From Andrena cerasifolii (Eukaryota; Arthropoda; Insecta; Hymenoptera; Andrenidae): 64,000 nucleotides of DNA. The notes beneath the pieces were generated by a model, which worked only from the letters and a program-made list of their open reading frames with translations, did not search any database and was not told the origin of the DNA. The DNA is taken from positions 8,060,001 to 8,124,000 of the forward strand of contig NC_135123.1 in assembly GCF_050908995.1 (NCBI RefSeq). Reading direction: 5' to 3'. Positions 49,115-60,797 of this stretch are shown here, piece by piece. How positions within the stretch are numbered: position 1 is the stretch's first letter; the number at the start of each line of letters is the position of its first letter. The position numbers were made by a program, and so were the translations under genes.

Positions 49115-49187
49115 CGACCGTGACAGGACTCGAACCTGCAATCTTCGGATCCGAAGTCCGACGCCTTATCCGTTAGGCCACACGGTC
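49115..49187 (-). tRNA. tRNA-Arg (anticodon TCG)
   Basis: 73 nt with no intron. The acceptor arm GACCGTG pairs with CACGGTC. The D arm reads GGCCTAACGGATAAGGC, the anticodon loop CTTCGGA (anticodon TCG) sits between GGACT-type stem bases, and the T arm is CAGG-TTCGAGT-CCTG. A and B boxes are canonical (TGGCCTAACGG and GGTTCGAGTCC). It sits alone in AT-rich DNA. Confidence 0.96.
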
Positions 49188-49712
49188 ATTGAAGGGTAGT
49201 TTTCTGAAATTTGTATATGTTGCGTCGGGAAATATCACCCCTGCTACTATTCAACACGAAACAAAATTATCGTGGGAACGTTTCAGCGTTTCGTTTACAA
49301 TCTAACTTTAAGTAAATGAACAAACCCATGGAAATATTATTATCTGCAGGCAATAATGCGCGTGCAACGTGTCTAAACGAAAATCAAAACTTTAATAGCC
49401 TTATCCATCCATGTATACATTTTGAAAAATAGCTCGAAGGCTTTCATTCTCGTCTCCGTTACAAATATCCTCTTTATTAATAATAATTGCGAACAAGATT
49501 AATGGTAAATTTTAACGTAAATGGTATTTTGTAACTTCCACAAATCAGTATGTAGGGTAGATGTCTGTATTAATGCGGGCAACCGTTAAAATCTTGTCCC
49601 TATTAGTGGCTAAATTAAAAAAAATACGAAATCGTTTCAAAGGTGCTAATTTTGCTTATTTTTTATAAAAAGTTTTTATGCTGCAATTAACACTTAACAC
49701 AAGCGTAAACAC

Positions 49713-49959
49713 GGGCGTCCGGAGGGGGGTGTAAAAAGGGGCAGTTGCGCCACCTGGTTATTGAGAAAAAATCGCTTATTTTTCAAAACTGATCTTTATT
49801 AAGTTTACACTAAAAATGAGAATATTTTTAAATTACGATTTTAAATTTGTAATTAAAGTGGCACTATAAAAGGGGTTAAAAAAAGCAAGAGGGGTATATT
49901 TTTCTTTACCATCATCCCAAAGTGGCCCTCCTCCCCCTGGAAAAAAATTTCCGGACGCC
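49713..49959. mobile_element. ~247-bp element with inverted GGCGTCCGGA ends
   Basis: GGCGTCCGGA at the left and TCCGGACGCC at the right are exact inverted repeats. Inward sequences (GAGGGGGGTG / CCTCCTCCCCCTGG) also roughly mirror. Non-coding. Confidence 0.7.
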
Positions 49960-50892
49960 TTTGAGTGTAAATCATGATAATTATCAATTTATTCACTTCT
50001 GTAATTTCTGAAATTTTCTTTCTATACTTTCGTTGTTTAAAAATACATTTTTCTCGTTTGCAACGCATACATTAATAGTTCAGCTTGATTAAGAAAAATT
50101 CTTTCCTAAATAAATAAATATTTATGCGAGTTTTTTTGCACTGCTTCATTAAACATAAAGGCACCGTAATAAGGACAGGTACCTTAATAGGGACATTTAC
50201 CCCAATTTCGTCTCTATCTGTTCTGATTATATTATCGAAAAGTACTGTTGAAATGAAACATAATCTTGCTGATATTAAACGGAATAAATTGGCGGAAATT
50301 CCAACAGATCCTCGCTGTTGTTATATGTCGAGTTGTTGTACTAGTTAATACGATTTTTTCCACCGAGATTTAGCACAGTCATAGGTAACAGAGCAAGATA
50401 GCGGTGTAATTTTCACGGAAGCTTTGATTTGATACCTTGGCAAGTTACGCTGGAGAGCGCGAAGGCTCAACGACGTAATTGCAAGGGAGGCGTGTCGCGG
50501 CTTAATGCCGTTCCAGAAAACGGCAGAATATTAGCAGACATTGGCGGACATCCTGTACCAAATACTCGCTAAATAGGCGATATCACGCGTGTCTGTTGAA
50601 AACTCGGCGCGGACTTCTTGGATCACGACCGTTCGGAGTATTTCTCGCGCGTTGGCTTCCTCATTAGCTAGAGTGCATCAATAACCTTCGCTTTTAGCTT
50701 CCCAATGCTCCTGTCATCGGCGGAATAAACATTTGCTTTCACAAGGTACTCGATAAGAAAGATTCAATGCATTCGCGGATTCTCAAAGCTGCTTTTCGCA
50801 ATAACGAGCAAGTGGATTGCGCAAAGAATATATTTTCGATTTGTTAATTCGTGTATGAAGAAACAGTTCATTTCCAGCTGTACTATTATTAC

Positions 50893-51203
50893 CGGGACAC
50901 CCTGTACATTTATTTATAAATCAGACGTAAGATTATGTAAATTAAATTCGAGGTTCAGGTTTCCGATTAGAAAATCCAGAGTCTAGTTTCGAGGAATAAT
51001 TCGCGTGGCTGCAGCACCTTTTTCAAGGTATAAATAGTTTGTGATGCTGCATCGAGGTCGTTGCTCGGCACAGTACAATCAACTACATCAATTAAATTGT
51101 CAATTATCTGTTGTGAAATTGAGTTCAATGATCCGACCAACGCAACAGCGATCTGCAATGATGCGTGTTGCAGGTGCGACGTGTGTATGTACAGGGTGTT
51201 CCG
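50893..51203. mobile_element. ~310-bp element with inverted CGGGACACCCTGTACA ends
   Basis: The left end CGGGACACCCTGTACAT is mirrored by ATGTACAGGGTGTTCCG with one mismatch. An internal minus-strand frame of 63 codons has no recognisable domain. Confidence 0.65.
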
Positions 51204-51278
51204 TTAACAATGCAGACACATTTTGTTGGAACAATGGTTTTGTAACCCACGCAACTCTCACAAATAAAATTCTAGAGT

Positions 51279-51570
51279 CATTGTAGAAAGCACTGTAAGT
51301 GCCAAATTTAAAGAAAGGAATTTTTTATTGTAAAATGTTCTACGTGAAAATAGGGTGGCCATTTGTGGCCAATTTAAGATATGGTACCAGTCCGTGTAAG
51401 CAATAAATGTAACCTTATACTTCTGGCGGTATACTAAAGAAAATATTTACGATGTGAAATTCTCCACGTAATAATGATCCGCGAGCAATTTAAAAATGAG
51501 ATAATTAAGCACACCCAAGTCTACCCTCCCTACTAATGATTTTGGCACTTGCAGTGCTTTTCACAAAGAT
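51279..51570. mobile_element. MITE family A, copy 2
   Basis: Begins CATTGTAGAAAGCACTGTAA followed by GTGCCAAATTTAAA. It ends GATTTTGGCACTTGCAGTGC and TTTTCACAAAG. Longer interior than copies 1 and 3 (about 290 bp in all). Confidence 0.75.
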
Positions 51571-52370
51571 TTTAAAATCCCGATTAATTAATGCCTCTAA
51601 TAAATCTGGCACTCGCGTTAGGGACAATCAAAGGTAATGGTCCTGATTAATTGATTTACGTTGGGTAGCATTTGACCGAACTGTAAGTTCGGGAGAAAAT
51701 TAAATTTACTTGCAATTAGGAAATCTTGGAGCTCAACTCTATTTTTATAGAGATGTAACGTGTAGGACAGTTAAACTCATGGAACGATTTGTGACCAAAG
51801 AGTGTGTCGCAATTAATATAAAACGTTGGATAGCTCTTATCTTGGAGAATCGAATGACATCGATTTTATCTAAAAAAAATCATGTGCGTGAAAAGATTAT
51901 TAAAAATGGACTATAAGGTTCGTGATTTCGGGACAAAACAATGTGTATCCGCGTGAATGGATTTCGAAGCACATTTCAAAGTAAAGAATGGCAAATATAT
52001 TTACTGGATGTATAAACGAATATACTTTCCAGTGCAATTTAGTTGTAAACATTCACGTTACACTTTTAAAGCATGACCTGATTAACCTACTTTCTGCGGC
52101 GCACCGCTATTATCACCTAGCGCGCTTGTAAGCTTGCTTAATTACTGTTGTGAGTGATGCAAAGATATTCTGTTCACAAGAGATCTATTGTAAAATGTCT
52201 CTCGGTATTGTGATTCTGTACCGAGCAGCAATTTTCAGGATTTTTTTTCTAAATAACTGTGCAAGATATCTTGATGAATCTTTTTACAGTTTATTAATCT
52301 ATGTTTGCACTACCATTTCCCATATTGTTATAAAAAGTATGTCGTTTTTATAGAGGGTGGAGGAGTAGAC

Positions 52371-52823
52371 TCCTTAAGGGGTTACGCCACCCTGAAAGGT
52401 TTGAAAACACGATTTTTTTTCTTTGCATTTTCTTATTACGCGAAGTTTTAAGAATAATTTAAGTCATTGTAGACGCAAAAATTCCCGAAAATAGCCGAGT
52501 TATAGGCTTTCAAATCCCTACGCTACATCGTAGGTATTTTATTAAGGAACACGAAAATCATCGGGTTTTTGATTTCAGACGAACATGTTCGTTATAATTT
52601 GTTAGGTTAGTCACGCGTGTAACGGCGGAGGAGCTTCGCGGGAGAACGAATACCTCGGTCATTTTTAAATATTTTTCTCCAGTATTTATACAATATATGC
52701 ACTAATACATGTTCTACCCATAAGAAGAAAATAAATAATTTTCAACCTCATACTATCAGTAAAAAAAATTCGTCTAGCTTAGTGCTGTTTCGAGCGCCTC
52801 AGGGTGGCGCAACCCCTTAAGGG
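52371..52823. mobile_element. ~450-bp element with ~25-bp inverted ends
   Basis: TCCTTAAGGGGTTACGCCAC then CCTGA at the left is the near-perfect reverse complement of TCAGGGTGGCGCAACCCCTT at the right. The interior has short frames only. Confidence 0.8.
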
Positions 52824-53396
52824 ATCTCTCTACTGTAACTGCCTGGAAATTGCCGTTCTTTGGAACTGTTTTTTATCACTAAAAGAACGGATTTGCTGGA
52901 TTGAGGTTTTCTCCAATGCTAATGTGATAACGATTTGTTAATTTTTAAATATAAAAAATCCCTATTTAGTAAACTGTTCTTATTGTCATCGAAAATAACA
53001 TTCCGCCCTTAAATCCGCCACTGACGACCCTCCACTCGCTCGCACGATCTTCGAACACCGATGGAGTCGCGACACCGCTACGCACCCCTCCCCCCGCGGC
53101 TTTCGAACAGCGTCAATCACGCCCGGGCTCGCCGAAATCGGCTGCGCGTGGCATAATCATCCCCCGGTGGACGAAGCTCGCCGCTTCCATTCCCGATCGT
53201 ACCCCGCGGCCCGGGATCGAGCGCCGGGGATCGCCGGCGATCGCGGATCGAACGGCGCAAGAGGGAACGAGGTCAAGCCGCTCTCGAAAGCTCTAATCGG
53301 CGTGTCAAGCGTGTGGCACTGAAAGTAAAGCGGTTTGTAATTATCGTCAGTCTCGCAAGGACATAATAATCAGTCTCGTTGTCGACAAATTTGCCA

Positions 53397-53456
53397 GTAG
53401 GGGGGAATAGGGGGGGGGGGAGGGGAGGGGGAAGGGGGAGGGGGGGGGGCGGCGGT
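53397..53456 (+). repeat. G-run block with G-quadruplex potential
   Basis: About 60 bases of consecutive G-runs of 4 to 12 separated by single A or AA, followed by CGGCGG. It meets the standard four-run quadruplex rule several times over. A C-run of 14 lies nearby at about 53771-53784. Confidence 0.85.
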
Positions 53457-54261
53457 GCTGTCGCTGAAAAGCGGTGTCATCACACTCGTTAATACAGAGG
53501 TTCGCGCTGCTGGTTGTCGGAGTTAATTGACGCGTTTTCGACAGACGGTTCACCGAGCTGCCGCGATATTCACGTGCGCCTTGGACCGATCCTTTCCGCC
53601 ACCCGCGATAGGGGTAGGTAAGTCGCGAACGCGAGGAGCGCCTTCCGCACGGAACCGGGGCTGAAAATCTACGGGTCGACGGGTATGAAGAGGTCGTGGA
53701 GTATTTAAACGACTCCGGGACACATTTTTTCGTTTTGTTTTTAGTAGAATTTTTGTGGTTTTTGAATCACTCCCCCCCCCCCCCCAAGAAGATGGAAACA
53801 CTTATGTTCGAGTAGATATTTTAATTAATATGGAACGTCGCCTGCGACTTTGTGCTTCGCGATATTCGTCTTCTTCCAGTATTTCGGGAAAGCATTCTCC
53901 GCGACAGCTGTGCGATCGCGCGAGGACTATTGCGGCAAGAAAAGATTTCCATTCTAGAGGAGAGCAGTTAGAGAGAGATTAAGATCAAGGCATTGACGTC
54001 CTTTACCATTCATTTATTTTCTCCTTGACTTGCACGTCTGGAGTAGAAATATTTCGCTCGATGCGACGCCCCGTGCGAAGTCGCTACGCTTTTGTGGAGA
54101 ACATTTTTGCCGGAACGCTGCGATATGTATGGGGAAATATTTAAAATGGTAAAATTAGGTAGTACAAACTGTAACCGCGTTCAGTTGTTTATTGCAAAAG
54201 CTTGTTGAAGCTTCGTGATGCAGGTATTGTATTTAAGTCAATGCAAAGAAGTAGTACAGTA
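53457..54261. other. GC-rich intergenic block
   Basis: Region of higher GC than its surroundings, including CpG-rich sequence from about 53040 and a poly-C run. It could be a promoter or non-coding exon of a gene outside the window, but no coding exon is supported. Confidence 0.3.
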
Positions 54262-54530
54262 AAGTTCTAACCCAAATTTGAATTTTGCGTTCAATACACG
54301 TTCAGAGTGGTACGATAGATGTTCGATACACGTTCAGAGTGGTACGATAGACGTTCGATACACGTTCACAGTGGTGCGATAGACGTTCGATACACCATAC
54401 TACTTTTGACTGGCGCCATAGGGGTATCGAACATCTGCCGTACCACTTTGAACGTGTATCGAACATCTATCGTACCACTCTGAACGTGTATTGAGCGCAA
54501 AACTTAAATTTGGGTTAGAACTCTCTTTAC
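54262..54530. mobile_element. Foldback element with tandem 32-bp repeats inside its arms
   Basis: Outer arms TTCTAACCCAAATTTGAATT (left) and AAATTTGGGTTAGAA (right) are inverted. Inside, the unit ACACGTTCAGAGTGGTACGA...GTTCGAT occurs three times on the left and twice, reverse-complemented, on the right, around a ~45-bp centre. This resembles Foldback (FB)-type architecture. Confidence 0.8.
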
Positions 54531-57500
54531 TATACTACTCAAAGAACTATTTTAAATTAATATAAATATTAAAGGGAGAGAAAAGAAAATCACTGGAAAT
54601 CAATAAAATAATTTAAGATTGCTTACGCAAATGGTAAATTATTGAGAATATAAGGAAACTGATCCAGGGTCGGCCTTCTGTATAAAGGGACCCGGGTGCA
54701 AGAAATATTTTGGGGCCCCAAAGAATTTCTCAACAACAAAAAAACATATATCTTTTCACAGAACGAAATCTCGAAGAAAAGGACAATAATAACAGTAATA
54801 AAGAAAATAAAATAAAAAAGAAAAGAAATAAACTTTGGCATATGTAAATATATGTCTTGTTATTGCCATTTCATTAATGATATTAGATTATTATATTACA
54901 AATTATATTCTAATTTATTTCTCCTCGATTTTAATTAAACAAAGAAATTTCGTTCCCGTTTGTTTCCTCTTTATTTTCTCTTTCCGTCACGCTTCCTTTT
55001 TCCGGGGCCCCTGTGCAGCCCGGAGGCCTGAACAAGATCTGTCGTTTATAAAATATTTATTCCGAGGTCATTCATTAACTGTTAACACGTTGAACTTTCG
55101 AGATAGGATTCTACGCCACACCGAATCGAGCAGATTTCGACTTGCGCAACCAAACATCTCGGAAGCACCGTTTCATATTTCTTAAAATATTTCTTATTCT
55201 TTCCACACAGCCCTGAAATACCCGGCGTGCCGTTAGCTACAGTTAAGCAAAGAATTAATTCGTGCTGTCTCTGCTGGTGCACCAAGAACCTTCGGCCATT
55301 GTGCGTGATGTGAAAGGGGAGAATGATTGAGCATTGAAAGTCCCTTAATCGTCAGAGCCGTAGAGAATTTTGCAAAATTGTATCACTTACTTCACGAACC
55401 GACGAAGCGTTTTCGTTTGGATTAATCCTCGTGTATCTCTGCGGCCTGAAGCACTCAGAGAGCACTCTAAGATTCACTCTTACTTCACACGAGTGCAGCG
55501 AAGTACCTTTGCAAGTTGATCACTGAAAACGTTATTTACAACGCAGCTGCGTGCTCGCAGTTCCAAATTGGTCTGTCGAAAGGAGTCACGGAAGCCCTCG
55601 GGGAAGCGTAAAACCCTCCTTGGATCTGTCCTCGAAATACCAAATCCCCTTCTCCCTTCACCGAAAGCTTCGCGGAAACGACTGACACAAGCCTCGAACG
55701 GTCGAGTAAATCTCAGAGACGCCCCTTTCTTAACAGAACCTTGGAGCACTACCCCCACAACATTCTCGGCGGACTTTAAAGAATTTCGACGCTCTCGGAG
55801 GATCGCGGCTGGAGAGAGTCACCTCTTTGGAGAAGCTCAAAGATCACGATGATTCTGATGACACTGGTGGCACCAAGCAGCAACGATCGCAGCGCGTCGA
55901 TTGGTGGTTGAAGGAGGGTAGTTTCCGTGGTCGCACGCCGTTTCCTGGGCTCGTTCCGCGACGTTCGTTAGATGGTAGAACTGTGCCGATATACGGTGCG
56001 AATCGACATTTAATAGCTTGACCCGCGAGAGACGGTGCGTGGAAATGAAATGAGTGTCCGAGGCATTGAAGCGCTAAGAGCTACCTGCCACCTCCCACTG
56101 GACTATCGCGGTAGATGCTTGTTGACTGTAAACGTTTCCCGCGCGTTTCCTAGTCTCTCCACTATCGAATGGCACGCTGGCGATGATCGTGAAGGGGGAT
56201 GCCCTCGTTACGTCGCTCGGAGCATTTTTAAGGACACGCGTTGTCCTTTAACGCCCCCGCCACTGGCGCCGTTCGAACGTTGCGCTAGGATTCTTGCTAT
56301 CGCGCGGTGGAATCGATCGCAAGGGGGGTTAACAGATCCAGAAACGAAGAAGGAGGAGAATCTAGTCTGAAATCGTTTGAAAAGGGGCACGTTGTAAAGT
56401 AAAATCAAATTTTAGATACCAACTTTTATTACGTAAGGAGATATTAATGTTCACGTTAGAATAATCTTGTATACATATTCAGGCTCTAATTAGCTCTGGG
56501 CTAGGCATTAAATACTGATTCAATACAATTAAGGGGCAGTGGAAAACACGCACATGCCACAAACGCATAAATGTTCGTTTCTGAAGGATTCATAATTTTT
56601 TTCAGAAAGCATCGTACATATTTTTGTGAACTTTGTATGTTATTGAAGTCTATGAACATTAAACTGCAAACTGTGGTGGTTTCGATAATATATGAAGACA
56701 ATAAATATGAAAATTTTTAGGTAAAAAAGTCATTAAAAAAATCATGAAACTGTGGCACGTGCCTGTATTTCCACTTGGCCTCTCAATTTCAAACATATGA
56801 CTAGTATGGAGTTTTATGATTATATGCTAAGAAATAAAGAACATTTTTGTCAAAAATAGGCAGCTCTGAAAAATATGCCTGTTTAGGAAGAGGTTAAGAT
56901 AATTCTAATGCGATGTAAGCATTAATGTTTTCTTATATGATGAAAGTTGATATCTAAAGTTTAGTTTTATTTTACAACGCCTTCCTTTTGAAACGATTTC
57001 AGGCTAGATACTCCTCCCTTTCTCATTTTTGGGTCTGGTAAATAGTGATGGAATTTTGCCGGCGAAGTCGAGGCGAGTGGATCGCTGGAGTTGTGGATAA
57101 AACAAAAAAGAAGGACATTTTTAGGTAATGGGAGGACACTGCATTTCAGTAAAAAAAAGGAGGACATGTCCTACTTTTAGATTCCATATAGTAACCCGAA
57201 AGAATGGTAGTTTTTGAGAGCGAGCCGTGAATTACAAAATCACCCGGTTTATTTGCAACGCGTGTATTAAATAATATTTGGCAAACATTTTCACGTGACA
57301 TATGCTGAGGAATATTAAAAATTGACGCAGTTATATCGACTTCTATAAATCTGTCGTGCGACCCGTAACAATTATTGAAAAAAATGACAAAATTTTTTTT
57401 TATAATTTATAGGTACTCAATGCTTTCGATTTATTACTTACAAGGGAAGATGCCTTTACAATTAAATGCGTTAAAATACTTGTGCGTTTCAGCAGTCGGA

Positions 57501-58562
57501 GAGGCAGAAATCGTTTGAACTTTTCATGCAAATCGGCTCCCTGCGTCGCGCTTCCATTTTCAGTAAATAAAAACTGACGACATAATTAAATAATTTTCAA
57601 AGCGTTATCTAATCTCGACAAGAATGCGGGAGGCTGATTTCCATATTCAAAGACGGTGTTATTTTTTTACAGCGAGGAAGTAGCGCAGTATTCATTATTA
57701 CTGCATTATTCATTCATAGTGAGACAAGCTACTCATTCCAGTTTGTAAATGCGTAAATAACTTTCTGTAATTGCAATACTGCGTGTCTTGTATAATATAT
57801 TGCAATCAAGGCGATATGAGATTATTACGTTATACAAACAGTTGAGCATGTTTGTACGAGGCATTAAGAGCAAAAACGGACTAACCCACGTTGAAAAAAA
57901 ATCAATTTCTCCTATTCTACACGATCAGTATTTAGTACGGCCTGATAAATATATTATCGTTACTAATTGGATTTCACAAAAAAAATGAGGATTACACCGA
58001 AATGTTAAGATATTCGGGAATATATTCGTCGTTTCCTGAACTACGGATTTGGAGAACAAAAGGTAAATTACATCTGACGAAAGTCTTAAGACAGAACTCA
58101 CGATCTCTCCGCTTGGTGTTATGAAAAATGGAAATACATATATGCTGACCTCGGCGTCACTAGAGCAAGGATCATTCCATCTGTGTCCGAAGGACTGTCG
58201 CAATTTCCTGCACTACTCTCTGCAAACATTCGATCGTTCCACAGATTTGATTGAATATATAGTTTTGATGAATGTAGAGGAATGAAAATTAAATTGGATT
58301 AAGCAGTGGATGGTTAAGCAATTGGAATTAAGGGGTCATGCTCAGTCAGGAGGCCGAAAAAGGGTGGTCTTTGGAAATTTTTTACTCAAAAGCTATAGCA
58401 CATTTCTCAAAAAATCTTTTTTCCTTTTAAAGATTGCATCTAGTACCGTGCATCGTAATTTTTTTATTTAAAAATATTTATCAATAACTAAGTTATTGTC
58501 CATCACTCGAAGGTTCTCTAAAAAAAGGCTTCTGCGGTGACCACTGTTAGTCGATCATCTAA
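54531..58562. other. Gene-free stretch
   Basis: Contains a likely decayed element at about 54655-55035 (CAGGGTCGGCC... with GGGGCCCC-rich inverted blocks). The GC-richer part at 55480-56370 has long but featureless frames on both strands. No coding gene is supported. UTR or promoter of a gene outside the window cannot be excluded. Confidence 0.4.
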
Positions 58563-58806
58563 AATAAAAAATTCAATAGAATTTACTTATTTTATTATAT
58601 TATCTAATATTTGAACGAAGGATTTTTTTATCCGATGCCTAGTTTTCTTTTAATTGACGAAAATCCGCCACGATTTATGATAACAATTTTAAACTTCTAC
58701 TTTAAACATCAGCCATTTTTTCCCAAATCAATATTTCGAAAAATCCTTCGTTCGAGTACTAGATAATATAACAAAATAAGTAAATTCTTTTGAATTTTTT
58801 ATTTAC
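58563..58806. mobile_element. ~240-bp inverted repeat
   Basis: AATAGAATTTACTTATTTTA...AACGAAGGATTTTT is mirrored by AAAATCCTTCGTTCG...AAATAAGTAAATTC. Arms are about 75 bp. Non-coding and AT-rich. Confidence 0.7.
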
Positions 58807-59348
58807 TTGTCGTATAAAGTGGCCTTCGATGTTGGGCCGAATGTGGTTGAATGTCCTATTAGAATAGTTTGGAAATATCCTTTCTAAACCTACAGTTCAC
58901 ATTAATTATACAAACGTTGACTCAATAACTTAGAAAGGATAATTTTTCAAATTTGCATCGAAACGATCTAGATTTCTCACGTAAGGTGACACTTGAACGA
59001 ATCGAAGAGAAACTGCGCATTAACCAACACGTACTACCCTATTTAATTCATTCGTATACTTGTTTATCATCCATTGTGGAAATGGAAAAAATAGTAGGGG
59101 ACAGCACAGAACGATATTACCAGACCCATCGACGTGTGATCTCATGTTTTCCAAAGAATCTCGTCGATGCGTCTGCAAAGTGCAATTATGCACCCTGTTT
59201 TAAGCGAAACCACATATCTCTTTCAAAATCGTCAGTTTAGACATAGAAAATAGTCGTAAACAAAAGCATGGCAATTTTCAACAGGCAATAAAAGCATTCG
59301 TACAATTGAATTCTTAATGAACAGTATTCGGTACCTATTCAATATCTC

Positions 59349-59889
59349 ACAAGGGCTCGATCTAGCTCATTCGCCGTTCTGGGCAAAAATGATTTTCGCC
59401 TCTCTTTATAAATAATAATTTAAAATATAATTTTTTACGGTGCGTGAAATTTTTTGTCGACATTTTTTAAAGTCTTTAAAAAATTTAATATATAAATTTA
59501 AAGAATTTAATGATCATAAAAAGACAGTGTCAAATAAAATAAAATATATATGTACAGGTAGGAGGCAAGTATCTACTTTCTAAGCCTCCAAAAAAGGATT
59601 TAACGAATGAAACGAAATGAATATAAAAAAGGGGAAAAATCTAAGATCTTTAATATAAGTATGGAGCTTTTCCTAGTATAATAAGTAGTAATTATTTGGG
59701 TGATTAAAAACAATTTATAAGTTCGATACTAAATTCAAACATGTATTATTTGCTTTTTTACTGTTTTTTTTTTTAAAAAGTTTTACCCTTTTATTGATTT
59801 TAATTTTCTCTTTCTACGATTATTTGCCGCCCCTAATTAGCCGTTTTGGGCAGTTGCCCTGCTTGCGCCCCCCTTGATCGGGCCCTGCA
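59349..59889. mobile_element. ~540-bp decayed hAT-like element
   Basis: The left end CAAGGGCTCGATCTAG and right end GATCGGGCCCTG are roughly inverted. The inner blocks GCCGTTCTGGGCA and GCCGTTTTGGGCAGTTGCCC recur. The flanks TATCTCAC and CATCTCGC match at 6 of 8 positions. Confidence 0.55.
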
Positions 59890-60291
59890 TCTCGCACCTG
59901 ATATTATCAAACGTTCTGGTATCAAGATCCAAATATATCTCCCACACGTCTCTCATTAGTCAAACACAGTACTGCCAAATCTTACTTGAAAAGATAAGGT
60001 TGCAAAACGACGATTGCAAACTACTGAATTTTCGTGGCTGTTAATTAAGCCTGCCTTTACATTTATCTGCTGGATGTTCTCCACTCTGTTCGTTGCACTA
60101 CTAGCTAATCAACATTTTCCCTACAAAATGTCACTAAAGATGACATTATTAATTATTTATCATTGATTGTGACTTAACCTGTTCTACAACGCTGGATAGT
60201 TACTGTAATTTATACGTGTGTTAAAAACTGATTAATTTCATGTGCAATCTCCATCACGTTGTAGGAAGTGATTATTAAACAATGTAGATAC

Positions 60292-60797
60292 CAGGGGCGG
60301 ATTTTCAGATCTGGCGCCCCTAGGCTAACAATTGTCTGCCGCCCTTTCTGCGAAATAACATAAAATATTTCAATTTAAAACAGCCGAGACAATTTCAAAA
60401 TTAATTGAATATGAGTTATGGCTAAATAAAAAAAAGGAATTGTTTTTAAAGCTGTGTCAAGCCGCTTTTACAATTCCTTTCGCCTAAAATCTGTGGCCCC
60501 TCGAAATGCTCCACCCCCAAAATTTGCCGCCCTAGGCTGCAGCCTACTCAAGGTACTTACGTTTTCCTAAACGCAACTGGACGCAGCGTCAAGAATTCCA
60601 AAGTCGATTTTCTCGAAAATGGAGCGCGATATGAAAAAAATGTATTCCTTTTTCTCGACTGATTTACTTGTTACAAATCGAAAAGAAACAGTAACTTTTT
60701 TTGGTATCGCGCTTCGTTTTCGAGAGAATCGACTTTGAAACTCTTATCGCTGGGTCCAGCCGCGTATAGGAGAACCTACACCCAAATCCGCCCCCTG
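60292..60797. mobile_element. 506-bp hAT-like element with CAGGGGCGGATTT ends
   Basis: The left end CAGGGGCGGATTT is mirrored by AAATCCGCCCCCTG. The flanks GTAGATAC and ACAGATAC match at 6 of 8 positions, consistent with an old 8-bp duplication. Inside lies a further inverted repeat (about 60596-60742, TCGATTTTCTCGAAAATGGA / TTTTCGAGAGAATCGA). There is no transposase. Confidence 0.75.

Larger units (their letters stand above)
49188..53400. other. Gene-free stretch rich in small inverted-repeat elements
   Basis: Contains the separately listed elements at 49713, 50893, 51279 and 52371. The remaining frames are short and without domains. No protein gene can be supported. Confidence 0.5.

Noticed and set aside
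50967..51158. 63-codon minus-strand frame inside an inverted-repeat element
   Set aside because: No transposase motif and length typical of chance frames.
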